From Solea solea (lineage: Eukaryota; Chordata; Actinopteri; Pleuronectiformes; Soleidae), in the NCBI RefSeq assembly GCF_958295425.1, contig NC_081145.1:16335443-16399442 (forward strand): a DNA stretch of 64,000 nucleotides, given 5' to 3'. Shown here piece by piece: positions 39,300 through 53,999 of this stretch (within the stretch, counting starts at the first letter, position 1; each line of letters starts with the position of its first letter). The notes under the pieces are model-generated. The model searched no databases. It worked only from the letters and a program-made list of their open reading frames with translations, and was not told the DNA's origin. The position numbers were made by a program, and so were the translations under genes.

Positions 39300-42200
39300 T
39301 TACTCCTGTGTTTTGAGACTTGTAGCTTTTGCCGAGGCGTCCGGTTGCACTACAGACTCGTCCAGATCTTTAACAAAGTGCCTTAGTGAGTCCAGGCAGC
39401 GCTGTTTTATCTCCAACAGGTTCTCATCCAGTGGAGCCTGCAGCAGATTATCCAAACTGGGCTCCTTTGCCACCAACATCTTCACAACCATGCGAAATGT
39501 CTCACAGTCTAGCCTGTAATGCTGCACATAAAAAATGGTGTCAGGAACGTTCATATTCGTTTAGATGTATACAATTAATGATAAACCATACACAAGCATC
39601 AATAAAAGCGTCACTCGTGTTTGTCCAAGCCTCAAAAGGCACTCAAAATATTTACAGGTCATTCTGAAAAAAACAGCATTATTGGAACATTTTATTTACC
39701 ATTAAAAATAATGATTTTGTATTTTCCATCTGATAATCAACAACATAAGCTATGAAAAAAATCTCACCTACCCACATCTGCGGTGCATGCACACATAGAC
39801 ATGCACAGGCTTTTACACATTTACACACACACACACACGTGCATGTTCTTCTTCGAGCCAATGGCAATAAGAACAGTTTAATGCATTCAACTGTAAGTGA
39901 AATCCATAACTTTATGATTTAGTTACATTATTTAAATGGTCCATAAAGCAGTAATTGGAACAGCCCTCGTGAACAAGTGAGCAGTTCTTTGAACTCTACA
40001 GGTGGATCCATGCAAGAACCCACTTCTAGTTTATATTCCTTGAAAACAGGTGTGTGAATGTGTGTACACAGCCTATACCAGCGCCTGTCCACCCGAAGCC
40101 AAAGAAACATGAGGCGTTAGAGTATGTTACTGGTGCTATTGCATTCTTTCACAGCTCATTGTAACAATCTCTCACAAGCCTCTCGGATTTTACTGCCAAA
40201 AAATGGCTGTTAAGTTCTTTATTAGAGTCCCAGGTGCAAGCTCACAACATCTTTATCACCTGGGGAGAAAAAGGCTTAACGTGGGGCCCTATGCTGAGAC
40301 TGCAGAGCGATTTAGGGCTCCACTTGGTTGGTCAGGGGGCACAAGGTGACAACAGGGTCCTCCACTGCTGAATTTAATGCAGCCCAGACCGACAGCGTCT
40401 GCAAATCAGAGTTACTGAGGCAGAAAGAATGTATTTTCTGTATTTAAAAAAAAACCCACTCAATATTAGACAAAAATTATTAAATAACATCTTCAAAAGG
40501 GCAAATATGCTTTATGTATCTAAAGGGTATACTTAGCTTCATAAATAATGTTCATCTCATTTCTATTAAGTTGTTACAAAATCAAATCAAATTCCTAGAA
40601 ATATTGTATTATACCTGGTTCATGTTGGACTGCCCACAGTACACAGCTATTTTAGGAATGAGGACTGTGCAGGCCTTTATTGTAGAACAAAAATGAGTTG
40701 ACAGTATCTCATTTAACATTTACTTTTTGTTAAATGCAATAAAAAAAGGCATCGGTTTTGGGTAATTCTGACAGGAAAAACACTGCCTGTCAACTTTAAT
40801 CAGTGTCCAGTCTTAAGCAGAATGTGAGGTTAACCAGTTTAATGGTTTAATTCCAGGGTTCTGTCAGTTATGGGGAAAATGTTAAACCGCAACTGCCATT
40901 TCATTGCCTAGACACACATTATATAACATGTATCGCGGCTAACTCGTGATCATGTGTGAGGTGAATTTTAAATCTGTCCCATCACAATCACATAACCTTT
41001 ACTTGATGAAAGTTTCCCATGGGTTCATATATCGGATAATGTAATGAATCAACATTAAGTGAGAGAGAGAAATCTGGGTAAAGCCCGAGACAATTGCAGT
41101 CAACAGCTTTACAGCTGATTTATTAATCTCTAGTCAGGAGAGGAGAGGAGAGGAGACACGGAAATGATGAAGCAGGCAAATGGTGGTCACAGTTATCAAG
41201 GGCTCAAATATACTGTTTATAAACGTCCTTCATACCGTCCTTATTTAATTTGGACATTTGGAATGTGAATACAGCTATGACAGGGTTGTCTGGAGCAAGC
41301 ATCTGTGTTAAAACTGAGTGACAAGATAAACAACTGCTGCAGTTTATGTATGCTGCTGCCAAATAGGTCTTTTCAGTTTCCCTTTTTCTAAAATGAATAC
41401 AGACTCCAATCACCTGCCATTAAGGAAAGTCATTTTCTCTCACACAAGAGCAGAATGCACTGTATGTGCTGGTTTCTCGTCGTCTGCAGTCGATGCAAGT
41501 GCATTCTGCGCAAAATCTGAACGGACATCAGTTCACCATTACTCTTTGATTTACTGCCCCTGATTCCGAGTGTGGGATTTGCGGACGATCATTAAGTTAC
41601 ACACTCCTCACAGACTTCCTACCCACTCACCAAACATACACAGAGGTTCAGGTTGCAGAGTGGAACGGAAAGAGGTGACCCAATGACCTATCAAAATTAT
41701 TTTCAGTCTGAGGAAGGAAGAAATGTACAACGGTCAGTACCAAGGCGGTCTTTTCTAGGTCATTGGGCGGGGGGTTTGAACCCAGAAGAGGTCAGAGACC
41801 AAAATACTATGACATTCAGTTCAATCAGTTCTCCTTTTTGTTTACAAGCAAACAAAAGAGTCAAGCTTAGAACGCTTAAGGATGACAAAGGCTACTGAGA
41901 ATACCTTTAAAAAAAAACAAGACTTTGTTGCGAGTCTCTGACTTCGACAAAAGTAGATTAAAAACTACTACCATAATAATTATTGGACTAAATTAGCAAC
42001 AGCATGTTCCAATAACTGATAATCACTCATATTTTTATTCCTATAACCTTAACCTCAGTCGGAATAATTTGCACTAGGTACAGGTAGAATGCATCAAATG
42101 TCATGGTCGCAACAAATAACTTTTAAGTATTTTTAAGTATAATACATATTGTCATTGTACACATACACGAAAAAGGCAGGTCAAGAAAATATAGACCAAA

Positions 42201-45200
42201 ATATCCCAGACTGTGGGAGATATTTGGACCAAGGCTGATGCTTTAATGTCTGCAGATCATGTCAAGCGAATGTCGTGGCTTCACATAATGACAGGCCTAA
42301 CCGCCGACCACAAGGAAGTGAGAGACTCACGACACGTGTGGGCAGCTGAGCTTAGGGTCAACTTCACTGAACAAAACAGGTTTTGTTCTCTGCCTGCATA
42401 CAGTAAAAAAATTGTCCGCCTTAGGTTATTCCCAAGTTTTCCTAATGCATTTTCTTAATTGAATTAGACACAGCCACAATTTCAGGTGGGATAATATGGC
42501 CACCCCCTTTGCGGATGCAGATGTATCCTTTAAAAAACGTTTTCACTAAATGAGTATTATTACATCTTTCAAAACAAAACCGACCCAAGCTTTCTCATTC
42601 TGCAGCCAACATCGACAATGATTTAACTACATTAAATCCTATTTACACAGATATACACACTTAAGTTTCTTAACAAGATAAGAAAAGACTGGGAAAGGTG
42701 ACCTTCGTGACCCATGAACTCATATTAACACATACAAGATAATTGTGCTGAACCACGAGTGTGAACTTGATTATGAAAATGCATGTACATTTGTTTTAGA
42801 AGATGAGTATAACCACACATTTATTAAAATACTAAACAAAGCAGTGACTTCAAACAGCATACTGTTTTTGAGAACACTGCTCCAATGTTACTTGAGCAAA
42901 CAGGAAGGGTGCTTTTGACCCGAGTGTGCTCTTTATACTGTGAGAAAGAGGTTGCAGGAGGTTCCCCTTCCCTAGAGTGGGAACCATGAGCTGATCTTTA
43001 AGCCTGATACTAAGGGGCCACACAGGATGGCCAGGAGCCCCCCAAGAGAAACAGCAACACTGAGGCCCTTAAGGAGAAGTCTTAAAAAGTGGGCTTGTGT
43101 CCAAATCGGATGTTTGTGGAGGTCCAAATTGTGAAAATACTGACATGAGTGTGCATCTGGATACCGTTGGGAGGTTTGACTGAGATTTTGCATAAGGCAC
43201 TCACACTGATATTTTGTGAGGCTCTGTTCAAATGAGCACTGATGCAGGCAGGGGTGCTGCATAATAAGGGAAGTAGGATAATGACTTGAGGGCTGGTACA
43301 CATTAGGGGATATTAAAAGGGCCATTTTAATCACTCAAGCTGCAAACCGGACCTCTTGATGGAGGGGCCAATAGTTGAAATGGATATGTTTCATTTGCAC
43401 TGATTGAGATGATGAACCAGACTTCTCTGATAATCACTACCAGGTACTTAGTTTCAATCTGACAGGATGTTTTTGGAGCGCCTTACATGTTTCAATTTAT
43501 TCTGTGGTCACTCCAAAGAGTGATAAATTGTCCATTTGTTATCTGTTGCACCGTAAAGAAAAAGAGGTGTTGTGATTATGGTTTACAAAACAGCTTGCTC
43601 ATCATTATGGCATTATGTACAGTGTCATAAGCAAGGATGTTTACCGTGTCAGTGATTTTGTTTGAGGTTTTGGAGTTCTTTTACAGCCATAATAAAACCC
43701 ACAGAAAGTGTGCTATTTCAAGTGCTTGGCAAAAATGTTATGTTGGTGTGACAAATCAATTTTCAAAAAGGAGCCAGCTGCTGCTAGCAGGCTGATATAC
43801 ACAGTATGAAGTACTTACTGAAAATGGGATTTAGAAAGACAGAAAATAAACAAAGATGGAGCTGTAGTTGTGTATGTGGCAGACTTGTATTACAGTAACT
43901 GCTGTTAAATGAAACATTTTCTTCAAATGCATTCAAGAGGATCTGAGGTCGAGCTCTGCCCTCTACCTGATCCTCTGTTTGGCAATCACAGCAGTGATGG
44001 ATGGGGCAGATGTCACAGTAAAGTCGTGTACCACGTCTGTAGAAGTATTTGAAAATGGCAGGGTGAGCATGTGTGTGTGTATGCCAAGAGACGTACCACA
44101 CTGTGGGTGGGCCACATGCATCCTGCAGGGCAATTCCTGCCCTGTTTTAACGGGAACAGATAAGTGGCACTGTAGTGAAGGGCTCTGAAGGGGAGGGGAA
44201 AAAGAAGTGCAACTCCAAATAGTAGGCCACAAGAGACGTTTGACTGTTCTGCTGACTCATCCTTCTCCTCTATACCAACAAGTGCTGCTCACATGCAAAA
44301 CTCTCAGCCACGCCATGAAGCTAGTGTAAAAGAGTTGTCTGGACAATGATCCGCCCTGATATCAGAGGGAAACTTGCATGCAACAAGGGCAACCACATAA
44401 TGTAGTGAAGCCACTAAGAACCGTTTAGTCTTTATTAATTAGTGCAGTACCCATACAATGTGTTGTATTTCTTATCCAAAGAACATCAAGGTCGGCAGTG
44501 CACACACTGGTAGCCTTAGTAAGTTTGAAGCCTGTTAAGTCACCCGTTTGACAGTTATGCAAGGAACAAACAGATGATTTACTAATATCTCTTGGGTTTC
44601 AACAAGAAAAGTCACCTCAATAAGTCATCTGTCAAGTTTAAAGCCTATCACTAAATCCCAGACAAGTCTGGATGGTTGTAAAGGACAAATCTGATTGTGC
44701 CTTTAAAAAGGATCTGATTGTTTGACAAAATGAAGAAAAGGAAAAAGATCTTGTTGTGTAGACAAGAAAGACAACTCATTGGCAGATTCCTCACATTTAT
44801 AAGAAAATACAATTATTATCTGGGAATGAAATGAAGCATTTTACAATATGTAAGAGACATGGGCATTTTACAGCAGAAAATTACCTTCTCAATTTCCAGA
44901 GCCTTTGCCTTAATGGCTTCCAACCGGAGAGCCTTCGAGTTATCATCCTCTTGTGTCACCTTTAGCTCCATGCTGGATGCCACCACCTCCTCTGACTGCA
45001 CGACAGATGCTGGAGTTTGTTCCTGGCAGGCCAAAGGTTAAGGGTTAGAGCCGAGGTCAGCAAGTTTAGAAACTGGTTCTGATTTCAAAATAGAGACGAC
45101 TCTTCTCTACTACGGGTGTTGAGGTCTTGTTTTTGTACACATCTCATTATGCATGCCTCCTGTCGACAGCAAGCAGACCGTACCAAATACAGTGGCACAA

Positions 45201-48200
45201 ATGTGTCAGTTACACTTGAAATTGAACGAAGCATGATCTAAATGTTCCTGTTTCAAGGTACAGTTGTTGCCATTTTATTAGTTTACTGTAGTAACCTCTA
45301 CTAGTCTTAATCCCAATGAGGAGTACATTTATTTTGGAACTGTAACAACAGTAATAGCATGTAATTATAGTATAGCCGTGCAAGTGGAACAGATTATTCC
45401 ACCTTTTTAAATTCGGATCAATAATGTCGTATAGACGTACTTTTAATTTTATTTTGATTTTATTCACGCCTTTTACCTTTATAGCTTCTGTGCTGTTAGG
45501 AGAATCCTCCCCAGAGTCACTGGGAATGAGGCTCACTGGCACACTGGGCTTTTCTGGAGAGAAAAACATCAACAGCTGGAGTTGGAAATGAATGGAACAT
45601 AGAGCAATCAATTAATTGTGGAAAATACAATGTTCTGGTAAAGGGAAACAAGTATAAAAAGGGGCGGTGTGAAGAATAGATGAGGGTAACCGTAGCATTG
45701 TTTTATTTAGTTTTTCTCAGTCCTAAAACCCTGGGGGAGCATACTGATGGGTTGGTGGTCTGGGACGAATGCACAGTGCACAGTTCTTCTAATGACGGTA
45801 AAAGGCCAAAACATGCAATTTTGAAAATACAGCAGGGAACAATTACTTTCTACTGTGAGACATTAAATAATCAATTACTTATTCTGAACCAGCTAATGCC
45901 AAGACATGATGCAGCAGCTGAAATGTATTAAAAAATATTTTACTGCTCCTTCATTCTAGCCTCCCACACAACAGTGGTTAAGGAGTTCGTCAGTGCTTTA
46001 ATTAAAATAGCATTCCTTTTGCTGGCTCCAATGTGTCTACAACAGACAAATATGGTCAAGTTATTAGATTTATATGTTTATTTCTCCCATTGTTACTGGA
46101 GTGAACTTAGCCCACACATTTGAACTGGGGTGTCTCAGTGGGACTATGGCGTACACACAAACAGTGTTTGAGGCTAAAAACAAACCTATTTACCTGACGT
46201 TGGGTCAAAAGGCAAACATATTTATACCAAACATAGGAGACTGAATAATTATTCACATGGGAATAACCGTCAGCTGCTCCTCAAAGGTTCTCATGGTGTA
46301 CAGACAAAAAGTAAATTAAATAGTTCCAAAAAAAAAAAAAATTATATTTCTGAGTGTTAGTTGCAGTTCACTCTGTTACATGGAGCAGTATAGAGGGTAT
46401 TCCTTCTTTAAAAAGAGAAAAACAAAACACAGCAGAGCTAAACAGAGCTACACTAATGAGCCTTAATGTCAAGTATTTGATTCTCTCCCCTGGGAAGTTT
46501 ACTGGCTATAGTTTTTTGGAATTAATGTTCAGGGACATTAGTTATTGAGAGGTTTAAGTTTGTGGGCCTCTTGATAGAAATACCCCTCAAATAGTATTCA
46601 CATCGTAGCCAGTTTTCACCGGAAGAGTCCAGCTCACCAAGGCCTCAAATGCCTTCAACTGTACCCAACAAAAAGAACTTAGAGAGGGGTAGCAGCAATA
46701 TGTGGCAGCAGCTGCAGTGTTAATACCCGACAACGGTCATTATCAACTAAAATTTGTGCAAAGATGTTAATAAGAGACTGTGAGGCACAGCCTAGTATAT
46801 ATACACCATCAACAAAACCCTGTCTTTGTATGCTTTGCTCTGCTGTCCTAATTAATAACCCAGAGGGAAGCGGAGGGGGAGGTCCAACTGCTTTCTCACT
46901 ATTTTATAGCAGCTTCAAAGGGTAGTACGATACACGGCTGTAGCAATAATTTGTTTATGCATCCAAGAAATCAAAGCACTCAAGTTTTTCATTTCCGTCT
47001 GTTGTATAATAATGCTTACATCATATTACTCTGATGCAAGTGTTTGTAAAAATATGAAGGCATCAACTTCTTAGTATTGTTAATTTATTAAAGTTCTGGA
47101 GCCTGTAAAAAAAGAAATATGACTCCCACTGTGATTTTGGAGACAATAAATCTAACCATTAATCACTTTCTCTGTGGAGAAAAGGGTCAGGTTCTGAATC
47201 CAAAGCAAAACCACTCCAATAAACCAAGGGTATCCTTTTTCCCAGCCTTCTAAAAAAGGCTGGTATTGGTGTAATTAACATCCTAACGTGTTTCAGCATA
47301 CCTTGACCCTCACACTACACCTCTAAAAACAGATGCTTCACCTGGAACGGCTTAATTCCTTTGCACATTATAATTATACACATGTTTCAAATGGGAAAAT
47401 TAGGTCTCTCTCTCTTTCTCTGGCTGTCATTAAGCAACAGCTGCAAGTACAAACACTGTATGGGATAAAAGGTAAACTTACAGCTCTACCAGCTACCAGC
47501 AATCTCATTACTGTGCTCTTTCAGGTTTTCCATGCTGTAGCCAACCACAGGCTGTCATGTAGTTTAGTGTTATACTATGTTACGGAATGTCATTCAGTCC
47601 ACTAGTGCAGCAGATCAAACAACTATTACTACTGGCTGCTCCTTCTGTATGTCCTTTTCTCTGACTTTCTTTTGCTACTTCCAGACATGCACTAAAAGCT
47701 GCACATTCTGTAGATGGGTAAGTGTGAATGCATGTCCTCAGAAGTCAATTAGGAGAGTCTCCAGGGATTTTCCTGCTCATGTGAGCCCACAGAAAGAGAA
47801 TGGGTTTCCTTCCTCCTATACACTCAAGCAAGGCACCATCTCCTTGTCTGGATCCACCAAAGAACATGTCTCACCCAGACATTGTTCCGCTGAGTTCATC
47901 ATATGTTAACAGTAAACTATGGAGCAATATAGGACCCAAATCTCTGGACACTTCCAGGATTTCATGTCTGAAATGGCTAACGATTAATGAGAAAAATTGT
48001 ATTGCTAAGCATTTGTTTTGCTCGTTGTTCACTCCATTAGGACTTCATTTCAGCTGATCTGAGTGCAAGGTTGTGACTCATAACTTACGTTTCTGCAGGG
48101 CCTGATGGGGTGTGCGGTTCTGGTCGTTGTCAGGGGAGGAACTCTTGTTGCTGGTGTTTGACCCGGAGCCTCCAAGGGTAAGGCTTTTGCTTCTTGCAGG

Positions 48201-50933
48201 GGAGCGATCCCGTGTGATGATAGTAGAAGAGATCCGGAAGTCTTGGTCACCTCTACAACAATTGTCACAAATCGGGAAGTTCAGAGGTCAAATTAATACT
48301 GCAAAATCATAAAGATAAAAAAGGTTCTGTGCAGCATGTGCAGAACATTTAGAGGGTACAATATATATATATATATATATAACATTTATATGTACTGTAT
48401 GGCAGTGTACTGATGTTTGTTTAAAAATGTTGCACCTTTAAGTATTGTAATGTTTGTTTTGCACCTTAAAGTACTAGGTTTGCTGAAAGATAAAATGTTC
48501 CCTTAAGAAAATAGCCTACAATCTGGCCACTAAAAACAGTAAGAGGGGGAAATAAATGTGTGTGTTTGAATATCAGCTAAAACAACAACTCTCGATCAAT
48601 GCTTTATAAACTGAGGTTGTCAGAACTGACTGGTCGCTCACAACAAGTTAAAAACTTGACATCTGATTTCATTTCCACCCTGTTCATAGACTTGGTGGTT
48701 TTTAACTGTAGTACACAGAATAAAACCACATGGATGTCAGGGGACTGACTTGTTTTTTGTGTCCACCACTTGTCTCCGACGAGGACCCAACCCTCGGCCT
48801 CTGTTGCGGAAATTGGGACCATGTCTGCCAGGTTTTCTGAAAAACATTAAAAAAAAATACAGATAAATCAATCTAGCAAAGCTGCGGCAACATTGCTGGT
48901 TTATGAAGCAGACAGTGTTTAACTTCAAATGGATAATAAAGACAGAATTAAAGACCTCAAATCTGAGCTGTGGCACACTGATCAATTTGTAGAAATGGAG
49001 GCAATCTTCTACTCTGGCACAGGCAATATCTGACAGTTGGACCAATTTTGGTCTTCCATCATTAATGGCAGGTACAGCTATGACTATATATAGAACTAAG
49101 GTAATAATGAACTCATGCAGTCACTCTACAATGACAAACTTCTCTGCAGTTATGAAAAATGTGATGGCTTACATAGTGAAATTTCACTGCCCTTAGGTTG
49201 TTTTATGATTCTCTACACTCAAAGAAAAAGTCATCTGTGAACAACCTTTAGGTTCTCAGGTATAAATGACCCAGCAGCACCTGGTTGTCATGACCTCTGC
49301 CTGAACTCAGGCCACATCTCAAACAAAGAGCAGGTCTAACAAGGCCTCCAACTTTTACGACTCATGCTGTGTTTGAAGTGGCCTGCCATTTGCTACAACA
49401 CTGAACTGCCTTCCATGCAGTACAAAACTAACATCAAAGGATGATACAAAAAGGCTGTGTACTTTATTTAGCTAAAGCTCAGGTCTTATCGAATAACAAC
49501 AAATAAATAAATTAACCTAACAAAAGGTGTTAACAAATAATTGAATAATCGAATAATCAGTTTGAGTGTTTTTAAATAATTAAAACAAGCTCTCTGATTT
49601 CCCTGCTTGAATATGTTTTGTTTTGGTTTCTTTGCTCCATACTACAAAGAAATTATTGAAATAATTTTGGCTTGTGTTTTCTTAATATTAACAGTCAATA
49701 TACTAAGAACTGAAAATGTCAATGAAATAATTTGGTATGCAAAAAATAATGAACAGGGAAATAAGAAACAATTACTATTATTTTCATTGTTATTATAAGC
49801 TGGTGTAGCCATGAAGCCCATGAAGCTTCACTAATACCGTCCCATTAGTGGGTGTCCTGTATGGGCTTACAGAGCCTGCAGTGCTTGAAATGCATTGTCC
49901 TGCATATATGTTAAAACTTAAGGAACTTAAGCCTGAAGCGTTATCCGTCTATTGCCAGTATACCAGGTGTGAGAATCCAGAACAATCTGGAATGTTTGAA
50001 AGCACCGTCACAGACACTGCATCAATGAAATGTGACCATCACCTCAAAATCCCCACTAGTGCATGTGCAAAACTGTTGGGAGGGAACGGTCATTTTTGCA
50101 GCGCATACAAATAGTGATACCACAAGAAACTCAAGAACAATGGTATACTATATGAGCCAACATTTGCAGTTAAAGATAGACAATTGTTAGATATGATATT
50201 TTTGAGAAGTGTGCTTCTCTACACTTTCCTACATGCTTTAAAACCAGGAGTATGAAATGCTTTAAATAATTTGACCAATACACAGCAGATAGATTTCAAT
50301 ATATTTTATTTAATCCAGAATGTGTATGCTGCTCAGAATATCTGAGACATGTGTATGTATGTATGGGTTTGAATGACTGAAGAGGGAGTGGTCCAGCTGT
50401 TTTTCCTCACAGGGTGGGGTGGTGGGTGGGGGTGGGGTTGTTTGGCAGAGTGAGTAGACACTAGTGCCCTTTGTCTGTCCCTCTCTCTAGCCTGGTATGA
50501 CTCCTGGAAAAAGGAGGCCTGGGCCTATTAACTATAAACTTTAAAGTAAGAAGAATGTTGGTGTAAGACTTTTAACTGCTGGATTCCACTGCTACATGTT
50601 TGGTTAAGTCCTTGAGCTTAGTTTAAAAGTATTGGGGGTCACAGATAAGTGATACACGCTTCCAAATATAAAACAAATTTCTGCCAATGCATCAGTTTTC
50701 CAATCATAAAATGTTATATCTCTTGGTGCACTGGGGAAAATAATCAAACATTTTAAATTACTAAATGCTTATCATGGTTTACATTTTTCCTTAATGATAT
50801 TACATAGAAAGAATAGGATAAACAGTGGCCAATATATCTATCAGGCCAATATTTACTTTTCAGAACACAGACCTCTACCTCTACCTACTGGTCAAATTAT
50901 GCATTACACAACCAATTCAGTGACAGCTGCCAA

Positions 50934-50974
<41 letters not shown>

Positions 50975-50996
50975 ACATATACATACACATATACAC

Positions 50997-51093
<97 letters not shown>

Positions 51094-51403
51094 TACATAT
51101 GTATATATACACTGCCTGGCCAAAAAAAAATTCACCACCTGGATTTAACTAAGCAAATAGGTAAGGGGTTGCTGCAGTTGGTCAGGTCTAGGTTCAGCAA
51201 CATTATGTGCCCAAAGAATGAGGTCAGCTGATTACCTGAATATAATGAATTACCAGATTATTCCATCAATGCATTTTTTTCTTCCCTGATGACATGGGCA
51301 TATTCCAAGATGACAATGCCAGGATTCATCAGGCTCAAATTGTGAAAGACTGGTTCAGGGAGCATGAGACATAATTTACATACATACATACATACATACA
51401 CAC

Positions 51404-51435
<32 letters not shown>

Positions 51436-53967
51436 GCACACACACGCGTATAAACTTACCTTGATTCTCTGCTGTGAAACTGATGGGAGTGATGGCCCTC
51501 CTGAAAAGATAATCACAATCACAACAATAACATTAGGAAAGGCTGATGGGAACTACAAAAGGCTTATTTAATTAGCCATGTTGAGATCAAATTTATGACA
51601 TATATTAGTTAGTCATGCACATTGCTAATCCATCTGTTAATGGTATTTGGTCTGTAATGCTATGACTTAATATTCATTTTCTGAAAAAAATAATAATACT
51701 AATTTAGAACCATGGAGGAACAAGTTATTCTTACATTTTCTGGAGGTGGGGGATTTCCGAGAAAACTGAGATAGTTGGGGTTCTCATCACAGTAAGTCTC
51801 ATTGAATTGGTAATAGCCCTCCTCACAAAATTCACGAGAATCACGGTAATTTCGAGTTCCACTGCTCCACTGGTTATCTTGAAACCGTCTGTCATAGTCC
51901 GCCTCTTGCCGAGGCATTTGATTCCTCTCATCAACAATACTGACAAGTCGATGGACAGTCACCTGAGTAGACACAGTATCACATGTTATATTTGCTCCTA
52001 CGTCTAGTGAAGTCTGTATCATCTTGAAGCTGGGGGCATACTATGTACAAATTTAGAACTGTAGATGTCAACCCACGCTTAACACTCTCACGTAAAGACA
52101 AAGCTCATGATTTGTGCTCACACTGCCCACTCCATCGTTAACCCATGGCCTGACTTCTCACACCGTACTTCTGGAAAGCTTCTATGTAGTGTATGTCCAT
52201 ATGTGATTTCCTAAGATGTAGCATCTTATTCAAAGCAACTGCAATGAGGAAAAGATAGTCCACTAGATACTTTGAGGGATATTATGATTGTGATATGATC
52301 CACAATTGTGAAGACTGATCATCTTTGAATAATAACTATCTTGCTTGATAAAAAAAATTTGGCCCAGTGAATTTCTGCAGCACTGAACAATTTGATCACA
52401 CCATGGTATCAAACAATTGAAGTGTCGTCCAAAATGAAAATAGCACTAGGTTGTATTGCAGTTTATTATGTCATTAATTGTATCGTCCTAGTGGCCACAC
52501 ACAGCAAATAAGATAATAAATATTCCCCTCCCCAAAGAGCATATCCATCTTTTTAGTTGGAAATTTCTGATTGATGTCTCATCACAATAGCTCACTTTCA
52601 GGACACAGTGGTAACTAAGAAACAAACAGATTATTCTGGGCTTATCTGCCTAACTTGTTTGATATATGGGGCACAAACTAAACCAAGAGACAGAACAGTA
52701 CATTTGTGTGAACAAATTCAAACTGGTATATCTTGACTATGCAAGAAAAACTTGACTTACTTCTCTTGCATCGATTCCCGAAAAACGTTTTTCATATGCA
52801 TCTCTTATGCTTCGACCATGTCGGTATGCCACTGCAAGAAAGACATTTTCTTCTCAAACATGAACTGGAAAAACATGATTCTGCAATATGAGGGAGCAAC
52901 TTTGTCATCTCTAATCAGCAAGGGAACAGGCTCTCTATTTTACTTCCTACTCCAAACAATTAATAGTCAAATAGAGACAAATGGGTTAAAGATCTAAAGA
53001 TGAGTAAAGACAGTTGAAAATGTCGGCTTTTATTTTCTGGTACTTAAATCTACATGCGTCAGCCACTTTAGGACATTGCACCTATTATACTTAACCACGT
53101 CATTACAAATGAGCAAAATTAATTGAAAATACAGTTCTTTAGTAATTTGAAGTAAATAATGAATTAAAATAATATACAAGCACAAGAACAACCTACAAAA
53201 CCCACACAGAACAAAGTTTGGCTGAACCAGGGTTCAAATTCAAAACCTTCCTGCCATGAGTTGACAGTGCCCCTAGTTTAACACATTAACACCCAGTTAG
53301 GTTTAGTATCTCAATATCGATGTAGTTACTTGTATTTCTTATGCATATTTATGATTAATTGAGCTTCCAGCAGCAGGTCTCCTGTAGAGGTGGTGATATA
53401 ACGGCATCCTTCCTTGTGCAATACAATAATTGATACAGCAGGGCAAATATTGAAACTTTAATAAATAAATTAAGGCGCTCTAAAGTAAACCGTCCGTGCC
53501 AGTTTCACTCACTGAAAGTGTCTACTTTTTGTCTCCTTGTGGCAGTGCTGCTCAAATGAATGAGGGAAACTTGGGCAGAAGTTACCTGGTCGAGGAAGAG
53601 TTTAAAGTGGAATAATGGCGGAGAAAGCTACGTTAAGAGATGCCCCATACATTATACTTCAATATATAGACTGTATGCACGTGGTTCTATGTTGTGAATA
53701 AATAGAGAAATCCTGCACTTTTCATGAACGTATTGCTTTCTTCAATTAGATAGTTATTGTGTATCGCTAAATGAGATTGTGTTGCAATATATTGATTATC
53801 ACAGAATTGTTGTGTCATGGACTATTTATTGCATAGTATCGTGAGGTACCCTGTGATTCTCCTAGTCTTCTGATATGTGATAAAGATTGAAAAGGTAATC
53901 TTTCACCAAACTACAGAAAAGCAAGAGGGATAACAGACAAAACATCACAGGAGGCAAGGCAGCAACT

Positions 53968-53999
<32 letters not shown>

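Larger units (their letters stand above)
39522..44884 (-). other. pphln1: Last intron of pphln1
   Basis: A 5.4 kb AT-rich intron. Apart from the candidate alternative exon at 40.2-40.4 kb, a CA run near 39820-39838 and an AGGAG pentanucleotide run at 41136-41156, I see nothing gene-like. Confidence 0.6.
48837..51459 (-). other. pphln1: pphln1 intron rich in microsatellites and a Tc1 remnant
   Basis: The intron between the 41-nt exon and the RKPGRHG exon holds a G-rich quadruplex-like run (50412-50437), a long CA/TA tract (50936-51110), a Tc1-like fragment (51.11-51.37 kb) and a second CA/TACA tract (51377-51449). Confidence 0.7.

Noticed and set aside
50794..51231. 145-codon frame on + with Ile/Tyr/Thr-His repeats, and three antisense partners
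   Set aside because: It is the translation of the CA/TA microsatellite; no start context, domain or splice support.
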